The notes under the pieces: generated by a model
Database searches by the model: none
What the model was told of the DNA's origin: nothing
What the model saw: only the letters and a program-made list of their open reading frames with translations
From: an uncultured Lachnospiraceae bacterium
GTDB taxonomy: Bacteria; Bacillota; Clostridia; Lachnospirales; Lachnospiraceae
Assembly: GCA_944380065.1 (NCBI GenBank)
Contig: CALWGM010000008.1
Location: 1 to 44,545, forward strand
DNA: 44,545 bases
Direction of reading: 5' to 3'
Part shown: in pieces, positions 17,227 to 25,900 of the stretch
How positions within the stretch are numbered: the stretch's first letter is position 1
Layout of the letters: the number at the start of each line of letters is the position of its first letter
Position numbers and translations under genes: made by a program

Positions 17227-18750
17227 ATGGAGTTTGACAAAGACCTGCAGTCGATCCAGCAGGTCAGGAACTTAGTGGCGAGAGCTGTGGTGGCCCAGAA
17301 AGAGCTGGCACGGATGCCGCAGGAGAAAATCGACACGATCTGCCGTGCGGTGGCAAAAGCCTGCGCTGCCAATGCGGAGTCTCTTGCCAAAATGGCGGTG
17401 GAGGAAACCGGATTCGGTATCTGGCAGGATAAGGTTCTTAAAAATATGCTGGGTTCCATTATTACCTGGGACAGTATCAAAGATACCAGAACGGTGGGAG
17501 TGATCCGGGAAGACCGGGAAAAAAGACTGATTGAGATCGGTGTTCCCATGGGAGTCGTGGCCGCGCTGATCCCTTCTACCAATCCCACTTCCACAACCAT
17601 GTACAAATCCATTATTTCGATCAAGGCAGGAAACGCCATCGTGATCAGCCCACATCCCAATGCAAAGGAATGTATTATCAAGACAGCGGAGATCATCAGC
17701 CGGGCGGCTGCGGAGGCCGGGGCGCCGGACGGGATCATCCAGTGCATTTCCCTGCCGACCATGGAGGCCACCGACGCCCTCTTAAAGAGCCGCAGCATCG
17801 GTATCATTCTGGCCACAGGCGGGGAAGCGATGGTGCGCGCCGCTTACAGCTCCGGCAATCCGGCGCTGGGCGTGGGACCGGGAAACGGGCCGGCCTTTAT
17901 TGAAAAGTCCGCGGACATTCCCCGGGCTGTGAAGCGGATCATGGACAGCAAGACCTTTGACAATGGAACCATCTGCGCGTCGGAACAGAGTATTATTACG
18001 GAGCGGTGCATCGAAAACCAGGTGGTGGAAGAGGTCAGACGGCAGGGCGGGTATTTCCTGTCGCCGGAAGAATCTGAGCAGCTGTCCGGCTTCATTTTGC
18101 GGGCAAACGGCACGATGAATCCGCGGATTGTGGGAAAAAGCGCCCGGCAGATCGCTGATATGGCGGGCATCCGGATCCCTGCCGGAACAAGAGTCCTTTT
18201 GTCACGGCAGACAGCTGTAGGGAAACATATTCCGTATTCCCGCGAAAAGCTGTGCCCGATTCTGGCGTTTTATGTGGAAGAAGGCTGGGAGGAGGCCTGC
18301 CGCCGTTCGATTGAGATCCTGAATAACGAGGGGATCGGACACACCATGGTGATCCACAGTGAGAACGAACAGGTGATCCGGGAATTCGCCCTGCAAAAGC
18401 CGGTATCGCGGCTTTTGGTGAATACGCCGGGCGCCCTTGGCGGCGTAGGGGCATCCACGAACCTTCCGCCGGCTCTGACGCTGGGATGCGGCTCTGTGGG
18501 CGGAAGCGCCACCTCGGATAATGTGGGGCCGCTGAACCTGATCAATATCCGGAGGGTTGCCTGGGGCGTGCGGGAATTGGAGGATCTGCGGGCAGATTTC
18601 GGCGGTGTGCAGCCGACAGTTTTGCAGGAACCTGCAGCCTGCGGCCGGGCAGAGGAAAAATCAGAACCGGCCAGCGGGGCATTCCAGATCGATCCGGAGG
18701 ATATTGAGCGGATCGCTGCCGCAGTGATGGAGCGGCTGGGCGTCCGCTGA
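17227..18750 (+). CDS. eutE: CoA-acylating acetaldehyde dehydrogenase EutE with C-terminal helix tag
   Basis: The product is 507 aa from ATG 17227, behind a strong AAAGGAGGTG site; a start at 17197 would add 10 residues with no such site. It oxidises acetaldehyde with CoA and NAD to acetyl-CoA inside the microcompartment. The catalytic cysteine is C250 (FDNGTICASEQS) and the nucleotide-binding region is GVGPGNGPAFIEKS (215-228). After the catalytic fold comes an Ala/Glu-rich linker and a final helix (DPEDIERIAAAVMERLGVR), probably an encapsulation peptide at the C-terminus instead of the N-terminus. It lies 38 bases after eutL. Confidence 0.95.
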   Translation: MEFDKDLQSIQQVRNLVARAVVAQKELARMPQEKIDTICRAVAKACAANAESLAKMAVEETGFGIWQDKVLKNMLGSIITWDSIKDTRTVGVIREDREKRLIEIGVPMGVVAALIPSTNPTSTTMYKSIISIKAGNAIVISPHPNAKECIIKTAEIISRAAAEAGAPDGIIQCISLPTMEATDALLKSRSIGIILATGGEAMVRAAYSSGNPALGVGPGNGPAFIEKSADIPRAVKRIMDSKTFDNGTICASEQSIITERCIENQVVEEVRRQGGYFLSPEESEQLSGFILRANGTMNPRIVGKSARQIADMAGIRIPAGTRVLLSRQTAVGKHIPYSREKLCPILAFYVEEGWEEACRRSIEILNNEGIGHTMVIHSENEQVIREFALQKPVSRLLVNTPGALGGVGASTNLPPALTLGCGSVGGSATSDNVGPLNLINIRRVAWGVRELEDLRADFGGVQPTVLQEPAACGRAEEKSEPASGAFQIDPEDIERIAAAVMERLGVR

Positions 18751-18810
18751 AGCAGCTTATTTTAAAGACGTATACTATTATTTATTTCATTTTCATGGAG
18801 GTAACTGATT

Positions 18811-19107
18811 ATGGCAGACAAATTAATGGCACTGGGAATGGTTGAAACACGGGGACTGGTTGGTTCCATTGAAGCGGCGGATGCGATGGTAAAGGCAGCC
18901 AATGTGAATCTGATCGGAAAAGTACATGTGGGAGGCGGTCTGGTAACCGTTATGGTAAGAGGCGATGTAGGCGCTGTGAAAGCTGCCACAGACGCAGGCG
19001 CCGCCGCCGCATCCAAGGTCGGGGAACTGGTTTCTGTACATGTGATCCCCAGACCTCATGATGAGGTGGAGTATATTCTCCCTACCCTGCAGACGTCTGA
19101 TAAATAA
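18811..19107 (+). CDS. eutM: microcompartment shell hexamer protein (EutM/PduA type)
   Basis: The product is 98 aa, a single canonical BMC domain ([20 protein letters not shown], then [17 protein letters not shown] and [12 protein letters not shown]). Such proteins form the flat hexameric tiles of the shell, with small pores for substrates. It is the only single-domain hexamer in the locus, so it is presumably the main facet component. A GGAGGT ribosome binding site precedes ATG 18811. The 60-base gap before it is one of the larger ones in the operon. Confidence 0.95.
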   Translation: MADKLMALGMVETRGLVGSIEAADAMVKAANVNLIGKVHVGGGLVTVMVRGDVGAVKAATDAGAAAASKVGELVSVHVIPRPHDEVEYILPTLQTSDK

Positions 19108-19147
19108 AGGATGCGGGAATGATCTTTGATAAAGCAGGTGAAGCAGA

Positions 19148-20740
19148 ATGCAGATTTTAACAGATTCCGTGCTGCGCGCCCATTGGTTCCGCACGCACGA
19201 AAAGACATATTTTATATCAGAAGATACACGGCTCACGCCTGCGGCAAGAGATTTTATTAAGGAACAGGGGATTTCGCTGGTGACAAACGGCGCGGAGGCA
19301 GTGTGCTGCGCAGATTCGTGCAGCGGCAGGCAGACTTCTGAAAAACCGGAGGATATGACGCATCTGCGGGGAAATATTCTGGTACCGAAGACGCATCCGC
19401 AGATCGCGTTCCGGGGGATGCTGGACAGCCTGGAAGCAAAAATCATGGAAGTGCAGGTCATTGCCTCCGAAAACAGCCAGCCCTGGCTGGTGGAGGCCTT
19501 AGACGAAGTGCTTGCCTTTGTGCAGCAGGTTTTAAGGGCGGAGGTTATGGACGAGCCTGTGGCGGAAATGAAGCTGCTCGGTATGGATCAGGAGCAGATC
19601 CATTATGAATCCCAGCATCCGCAGGAAATTTTCGGTATTTCCCATCCGCTCCCCAACTTCCGTATGGGCAACGTCTGCGTGGCGCTGAATGAGCTGCGGG
19701 CTTTTGTCCGGGAAACAGAGCTGTCTGCGGTCCGGGCATTCTGTGAGGGCGGAAACTGCAGACGGATCGATATTGTCCAGGCACTGAACCGATTAAGCAG
19801 CCTGATCTATATCCTGTTTTGCAGACAGTATACCGGACAGGGCGGAAAGCCTTGCAGCCGGCATCCGGCTCCTTCTGCCAACACAGTGAAAAAACGTTTC
19901 CCGGTGGAAGCCTCCGGACGCCATGTCCATCTGACCCGGGAGGCTGTCCGGGCGCTGTTTGGCCAGGAGGATCTGACGAAACAGTCTGACCTGAGCCAGC
20001 CCGGGCAGTTTGTGGCAAAGGAACGGGTGAAAATCATCACGGCGAAAGGGGAATTTGACCATGTGGCTGTGCTGGGACCGGTGCGGAAAGAGGTGCAGAC
20101 AGAGCTGTCCCTGACCGATGCGCGGATCCTGGGAATTGATATTCCGGTGCGGCTTTCCGGTGACCTGAGAGGGGCTGGTGACGTCATTTTAGTCGGACCG
20201 AAAGGTATTTATAACGCGGTCGGTTCCGCCATCGCCTCCCGGGCGCACATCCACATGACGCCGGAGGACGCGGCAGAGTTTGGCGTCCGTGACGGGGACA
20301 GTGTCAGAGTCCGTCTGGATACCGGCCGGCCGGTTACCCTGGACGAGGTGCTGATCCGGGTAAACCGTGATTTTTCACTTGCCATGCATTTGGACTATGA
20401 TGAGGCCAACGCCTGTTCCTTCCGGCAGGGAGACACCGGCGTGATCGTGTCCGGCGTCTGTATCCCCGGGACGGAAACCGGGTCTGTACAGGATACCGCA
20501 TGCCAGGCCAATACACAGGCCGCCGCGGCCGCATCCGGCCTGTGCGGGTCTTCGGCACCCAAAGCTGCCGGACAGTCCTGCAGGCGCGCCAAAAGATGCC
20601 TGATTACGGAAGAAGCAGCGCTGCAGCTTTTAGCAGAGGCAGGCGGCAGCGGGGAGATCTGTATTGCGAAAGACGCGATCGTGACGCCCCTGGCCTGGGA
20701 TACTTTAAAAGAACATAAGCTGCGTGTGGTCAGAAAATAA
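19148..20740 (+). CDS. fusion protein: EutT-type cobalamin adenosyltransferase + PduL-type phosphotransacylase
   Basis: The product is 530 aa. Residues 1-230 match EutT (LTPAARDFIKEQGI, THLRGNILVPKTHPQIAFRGMLD, IVQALNRLSSLIY), which makes adenosylcobalamin for EutBC. Residues ~250-440 match PduL, which turns acetyl-CoA plus phosphate into acetyl phosphate; its zinc histidines are visible as H259/H261 (GRHVHLT), H367/H369 (AHIHMT) and H414 (AMHLDYDEANA). An Ala-rich linker leads to a C-terminal ~48-residue segment (LITEEAALQLL...TPLAWDTLKEHKL) that resembles the protein's own N-terminus. The EutT cysteine cluster is CCx3C (C53, C54, C58), not the CCx2C of Salmonella EutT. No frame break is seen, so this is a true fusion. 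Confidence 0.9.
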   Translation: MQILTDSVLRAHWFRTHEKTYFISEDTRLTPAARDFIKEQGISLVTNGAEAVCCADSCSGRQTSEKPEDMTHLRGNILVPKTHPQIAFRGMLDSLEAKIMEVQVIASENSQPWLVEALDEVLAFVQQVLRAEVMDEPVAEMKLLGMDQEQIHYESQHPQEIFGISHPLPNFRMGNVCVALNELRAFVRETELSAVRAFCEGGNCRRIDIVQALNRLSSLIYILFCRQYTGQGGKPCSRHPAPSANTVKKRFPVEASGRHVHLTREAVRALFGQEDLTKQSDLSQPGQFVAKERVKIITAKGEFDHVAVLGPVRKEVQTELSLTDARILGIDIPVRLSGDLRGAGDVILVGPKGIYNAVGSAIASRAHIHMTPEDAAEFGVRDGDSVRVRLDTGRPVTLDEVLIRVNRDFSLAMHLDYDEANACSFRQGDTGVIVSGVCIPGTETGSVQDTACQANTQAAAAASGLCGSSAPKAAGQSCRRAKRCLITEEAALQLLAEAGGSGEICIAKDAIVTPLAWDTLKEHKLRVVRK

Positions 20741-20779
20741 AGGGCTGCCGGAAACGGCGGCACAGAGGAGAGAAAAGAT

Positions 20780-21061
20780 ATGCTGATCTGTAAGGTTGTC
20801 GGCCATGTCTGGGCGACAAAAAAAGATGATGGTTTAAACGGGCTGAAGCTGATGGTCGTACAGGAAATCGACGGAGAACAGTGTTTCGGACATACATTTG
20901 TAGCTGCCGATATCGTCGGCGCAGGAATCGGGGAGCGAGTTCTGGTTGTAGGCGGGAGTACGGCCAGGAAAGCGTTTGGCCGGGAAGATATTCCTGTGGA
21001 CAGTGCGATCGTGGCGATCATTGACAGCCTGGAGATCACAGGACGCAGCGACAGCGAATAG
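20780..21061 (+). CDS. eutN: microcompartment vertex protein EutN/CcmL
   Basis: The product is 93 aa with the EutN/CcmL fold signature (MLICKVVGHVWATKKDDGLNG, GIGERVLVVGGSTARKAF, VDSAIVAIIDSLEI). These proteins form pentamers that cap the twelve corners of the polyhedral shell. It is the only vertex protein in the locus. A GAGGAGAG site precedes ATG 20780; pduS follows after 12 bases. Confidence 0.95.
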   Translation: MLICKVVGHVWATKKDDGLNGLKLMVVQEIDGEQCFGHTFVAADIVGAGIGERVLVVGGSTARKAFGREDIPVDSAIVAIIDSLEITGRSDSE

Positions 21062-21073
21062 AGGTGAGCCAGA

Positions 21074-22426
21074 TTGGATTTATTGGGCAAAATAAAAAAT
21101 GCCGGTATCGTCGGCTGCGGCGGGGCAGGATTTCCCACCCACGTGAAGTTGGATGCGAAACCGGAATATTTTATCATTAACGGAGCGGAATGTGAGCCGC
21201 TGCTGCACACAGACCGTTATATCATGACACATCTGGCGGACCGCCTGATTGCCGGGGCGGATGCGGTCTGCCGCGCCCTGTCTGTCCGTGAGGGCTATAT
21301 TGCATTGAAAAAAAGCTATCAGCAGGAAATCAGCGCCCTGCAGGCGGCGATCGAAAAGGCGGGATCCTGCATGAAGATCCATGAAATGGATAGTTTTTAT
21401 CCTGCCGGGGACGAACAGGTGATCGTATATGAGGTCACCGGGCGCGTTGTGCCGCCTGCCGGTATTCCTCTGAACGTGGGCGTCGTCGTGGACAATGCGG
21501 CGACTGTGCTGGCAATTGCCGACGCCGCAGATGACATCCCGTTCACGGACAAATACCTGACGGTGACGGGGGAAGTGAATGAACCGGCTGTCTTAAAGGT
21601 TCCGGTGGGAACTTCTTTCCGGGAGTGTATCCGGCTGGCGGGCGGCGTTTCCTGCAGCCGGCCGATGGTGGTATCCGGCGGACCCATGATGGGAAAACCC
21701 CTGTCCTGGGAGGAGGCGATGGAAAACGCTGTCACAAAAACCACGTCCGGCATCCTGATTCTGAAAGATTCCTCCGTGATCGGGCGAAACCGTGACATGG
21801 AGATCCGACATATGCTGAACCGGGCAAAATCAGCCTGTATTCAATGTTCCTTCTGTACATCCCTCTGTCCGCGGCATTTGTTGGGCCATCCGCTGAAGCC
21901 CCACAGAATCATGCGGAAAATAGCTGCCGCAGGAGACCCGGATGTACTGCTGGCAGATGAGGAGATCCGTCAGGCAGCCATCTGCTGTGAATGTGGAGTT
22001 TGTGAGGTTTATGCCTGCCCGATGGGCTTAAATCCCAGGAAGATCAACAGTCTGCTGAAGGCAAAGCTGGCGCAGGCCGGGATCCGCTATGAGAGAACGC
22101 AGGAGGAATACTGCGCCGATCCGGGACGGGAATACCGGAAATGCCCGACGAAGCGCGTGGCCGCCAGGGCAGGCGTGCTGCCGTATTATGGCATTCAGGA
22201 CTTCGCGTACCGGGAGTTTGAGCCGGAGCGGGTGGAAATACCGCTGAAAATGAATATCGGAGCGGAGGCCGTCCCTGTTGTGGGACAGGGCAGCCAGGTG
22301 AAAAAAGGACAGAGGATTGCGGCCTGCCCGGATGGGAAGCTGGGCGCAGACATCCACGCAAGTATAGCGGGCACAGTATCGTTTGGCCAGCATTCTGTGA
22401 CCATTGACCGGACAGGCGGGAGGTAA
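21074..22426 (+). CDS. pduS: PduS-type cobalamin reductase, RnfC-like iron-sulfur flavoprotein
   Basis: The product is 450 aa with a TTG start after GAGGTGAG. It has an N-terminal glycine-rich NADH/FMN region (IVGCGGAGFPTHVKL, 12-26), an SLBB domain in the middle, and two 4Fe-4S motifs (CIQCSFCTSLCP and CCECGVCEVYACP). PduS reduces cob(III)/cob(II)alamin so the adenosyltransferase can act, and may regenerate NAD inside the shell. Here it would serve the EutT half of the fusion protein. The gene ends 2 bases before the pduT start. Confidence 0.93.
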   Translation: MDLLGKIKNAGIVGCGGAGFPTHVKLDAKPEYFIINGAECEPLLHTDRYIMTHLADRLIAGADAVCRALSVREGYIALKKSYQQEISALQAAIEKAGSCMKIHEMDSFYPAGDEQVIVYEVTGRVVPPAGIPLNVGVVVDNAATVLAIADAADDIPFTDKYLTVTGEVNEPAVLKVPVGTSFRECIRLAGGVSCSRPMVVSGGPMMGKPLSWEEAMENAVTKTTSGILILKDSSVIGRNRDMEIRHMLNRAKSACIQCSFCTSLCPRHLLGHPLKPHRIMRKIAAAGDPDVLLADEEIRQAAICCECGVCEVYACPMGLNPRKINSLLKAKLAQAGIRYERTQEEYCADPGREYRKCPTKRVAARAGVLPYYGIQDFAYREFEPERVEIPLKMNIGAEAVPVVGQGSQVKKGQRIAACPDGKLGADIHASIAGTVSFGQHSVTIDRTGGR

Positions 22427-22428
22427 TT

Positions 22429-22977
22429 ATGTTTGAAACAATCGGTTTTCTGGAATTGAACAGTATTGCCAGGGGAATCGAGGCAGCGGATATTGTGCTG
22501 AAAACGGCAGAGGTGGAACTTCTGTTCGCGCGGGCGGGCTGCCCGGGCAAATATGAGATCCTGTTTACCGGGGAAGTGGCAGCTGTGCAGGCTTCTATCG
22601 AAGCCGGAGCGGCCGTGGGAGGAGAGCATACCGTAGACTGCTGTGTGATACCGCGCGTCCATCCGCAGGTGATCCGTGCAATCCACCTGGCCAATATCCC
22701 GGAGCAGATGAACGCACTGGGAATCATGGAATTTTACAGCGTAACAGCCTCTGTGTACGGTGCGGACGCAGCCGTGAAAGCCGCAGAGGTAGATCTGATT
22801 GATGTGCGGCTGGGAACCGGGATCGGAGGAAAATCTTTCGTGATTCTGACCGGAGAAGTAGCGGCAGTCCGGGAGGCGGTTTCCTGTGGGATTTCCACGG
22901 AAAACGCACAGGGCATGCTGGTTTCCAGCGTGGTCATTGCCAATCCGCGCCGGGAGATTTTCGACTCCTTGCTGTAA
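22429..22977 (+). CDS. pduT: tandem-BMC shell protein PduT with pore iron-sulfur cysteine
   Basis: The product is 182 aa with two BMC domains (1-~88 and ~92-182), the length of PduT. It forms trimers with a central pore. In PduT of Citrobacter and Salmonella, Cys38 from each subunit binds a 4Fe-4S cluster at the pore; here the cysteine in [13 protein letters not shown] is also residue 38. Together with PduS immediately upstream this suggests electron transfer across the shell. It is the last gene of the operon, and no terminator is recognised between it and the rplU promoter. Confidence 0.94.
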   Translation: MFETIGFLELNSIARGIEAADIVLKTAEVELLFARAGCPGKYEILFTGEVAAVQASIEAGAAVGGEHTVDCCVIPRVHPQVIRAIHLANIPEQMNALGIMEFYSVTASVYGADAAVKAAEVDLIDVRLGTGIGGKSFVILTGEVAAVREAVSCGISTENAQGMLVSSVVIANPRREIFDSLL

Positions 22978-23042
22978 AAAGAAAACAGACAACGGTATTT
23001 TCTGAAAAGAGTCTGAAAAGTGAAAAAAATTTACAGGAACAG

Positions 23043-23071
23043 TTGACTTGGGAAAATGACTGTGGTATTAT
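23043..23071 (+). promoter_or_regulatory. rplU promoter
   Basis: TTGACT (23043-23048) and TATTAT (23066-23071) are 17 bases apart, close to the sigma-A consensus. The promoter lies directly downstream of the inserted island and lets the L21-L27 genes be expressed separately from rng and from the microcompartment operon. Confidence 0.75.
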
Positions 23072-23077
23072 ACTCGA

Positions 23078-23156
23078 GATGCCGCACAGTGAGGTAGAAG
23101 TCTGCGATTTTCGCAGCACCGGAAACTGGCGAGTAATGATAAATAGGAGGTGCCAT
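23078..23156 (+). ncRNA. L21 leader (ribosomal protein leader, probable)
   Basis: The ~80-base untranslated leader of rplU contains a stable hairpin CTGCGA-TTT-TCGCAG (23102-23116) and a short G/C-rich region ending in the AGGAGGTG ribosome binding site (23146-23153). Bacillota rplU transcripts carry an autoregulatory L21 leader at this place. The assignment rests on position and general structure, not a covariance search. Confidence 0.5.
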
Positions 23157-23465
23157 ATGTACGCAATTATAGCAACAGGTGGTAAACAGTACAAAGTATC
23201 CGAAGGCGATATCATTACCATTGAAAAGCTTGGTGTGGAAGCTGGTGAGACAGTTACTTTCGATCAGGTATTAGCAGTCAGCAACGACGGTCTGAAGATT
23301 GGAAATCCTACCGTTGAGAACGCTACTGTTGAGGCTTCCGTTGTAAAGAACGGACGCGCGAAAAAAGTGATCGTTTACAAGTACAAGAGAAAAACCGGTT
23401 ACCATAAGAAAAACGGCCACAGACAGTGCTATACCCAGGTTAAGATCGAAAAGATCAACGCTTAA
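23157..23465 (+). CDS. rplU: 50S ribosomal protein L21
   Basis: The product is 102 aa from ATG 23157 behind AGGAGGTG. It begins [18 protein letters not shown] and ends with the conserved [21 protein letters not shown]. It binds 23S rRNA in the large subunit. It heads the rplU-prp-rpmA group; in related genomes this group usually follows rng directly, whereas here 17 kb separate them. Confidence 0.98.
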   Translation: MYAIIATGGKQYKVSEGDIITIEKLGVEAGETVTFDQVLAVSNDGLKIGNPTVENATVEASVVKNGRAKKVIVYKYKRKTGYHKKNGHRQCYTQVKIEKINA

Positions 23466-23483
23466 GGTCAGGACTGGCCGGAT

Positions 23484-23807
23484 ATGGTAAGGATTACGAT
23501 GTTTCAGGACAGACAGCAGCAGTTGATGGGATTTGACTGTTTGGGACATGCAGAATACGCTGAGGGCAATGACATTGTCTGCGCAGCGGTTTCCGCATTG
23601 GTCATCAACTGTATCAACTCGGTGGAGACGCTGACAGACGCGCAGTTTGTCTGCGAGGACTGTCAGGAGGACGGGATGATTTCATTCCGGCTGGCAGGCG
23701 AAGCCGGGGAGGACGCGCAGCTCCTGCTGCGGTCGCTGGCTCTTGGCCTGGAAGAGATGGAACGTAACTACGGAGCATATATCGATGTGATCTTCGAGGA
23801 GGTGTAA
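23484..23807 (+). CDS. prp: ribosomal-processing cysteine protease Prp
   Basis: The product is 107 aa. Prp removes the N-terminal extension of L27 in Bacillota before L27 joins the ribosome. The catalytic dyad is H22 ([10 protein letters not shown]) and C33 ([10 protein letters not shown]). It lies between rplU and rpmA, its usual place, and its substrate is the next gene. An AGGAGGTG sequence inside its 3' end provides the rpmA ribosome binding site. Confidence 0.95.
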   Translation: MVRITMFQDRQQQLMGFDCLGHAEYAEGNDIVCAAVSALVINCINSVETLTDAQFVCEDCQEDGMISFRLAGEAGEDAQLLLRSLALGLEEMERNYGAYIDVIFEEV

Positions 23808-23812
23808 GAAAC

Positions 23813-24103
23813 ATGATGAACATGAATCTTCAGTTCTTTGCTCATAAGAAGGGTGTTGGTTCTACAAAGAACGGACGTGACTCTGAGTCTAAGAGATTAG
23901 GCGCAAAAAGAGCAGATGGACAGTTTGTAAAAGCTGGAAATATTCTTTACAGACAGCGCGGTACCAAGATTCAAAAAGGAATAAATGTGGGAATCGGCGG
24001 AGATGACACACTCTACGCAAAGGTAGACGGTGTACTGAGATTCGAAAGAAAAGGAAGAGATAAAAAGCAGGCTTCCGTATATCCAGTTGCAAGCAACGAA
24101 TAA
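23813..24103 (+). CDS. rpmA: 50S ribosomal protein L27 with cleavable N-terminus
   Basis: The product is 96 aa. The start [17 protein letters not shown] contains the Prp cleavage motif LQFFA before H, so the mature protein begins [15 protein letters not shown]27 reaches the peptidyl transferase centre. Several in-frame ATG codons (23813, 23816, 23822) could be used; 23813 lies 10 bases after AGGAGG. A terminator follows. Confidence 0.98.
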   Translation: MMNMNLQFFAHKKGVGSTKNGRDSESKRLGAKRADGQFVKAGNILYRQRGTKIQKGINVGIGGDDTLYAKVDGVLRFERKGRDKKQASVYPVASNE

Positions 24104-25501
<1,398 letters not shown>

Positions 25502-25578
25502 ACAGTACACAACAGCAAAAGACCGTGTGCCCATGAGGGGCGCATGATCTTCTCGGCGGAGTGTACAGGGAGGAAAGA

Positions 25579-25872
25579 ATGACAAGCAAACAGAGAGCAT
25601 ATTTGAAAGGCCTGGCCATGGATCTGGATCCGATTTTCCAGGTGGGAAAAAACAGTGTGACTCCGGAAAATGTGGCGGCAATCGAGGAGGCGTTTAACCG
25701 GCGGGAACTGATCAAAATCGCTGTGCTGAAAAACTGTCTGGATGATCCCCGTGAGATCGCCCAGATGATCGCGGAGCGCACCCGTTCCCAGGTGGTCCAG
25801 GTGATCGGGAAAAAGATTGTATTGTATAAGCAGGATCCGGATAAACCGAAGATCATTCTGCCCAAAGCATAA
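25579..25872 (+). CDS. yhbY: YhbY-type RNA-binding protein (CRM domain)
   Basis: The product is 97 aa from ATG 25579 after GGGAGGAAAG; a GTG at 25561 would add six residues. The CRM domain covers almost the whole protein (TSKQRAYLKGLAMDLDPIFQ, then VGKNSVTPENV, RRELIKIAVL). It binds pre-50S ribosomal particles in E. coli. It sits between obgE and nadD, as in other Bacillota. Confidence 0.94.
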   Translation: MTSKQRAYLKGLAMDLDPIFQVGKNSVTPENVAAIEEAFNRRELIKIAVLKNCLDDPREIAQMIAERTRSQVVQVIGKKIVLYKQDPDKPKIILPKA

Positions 25873-25900
25873 CCCTCCTGACAGAAAGGACGCTGCTGAG

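Noticed and set aside
16848-17816. Long minus-strand open frame of 322 codons
   Set aside because: It is antisense to eutL and eutE with low-complexity composition and no start signal.
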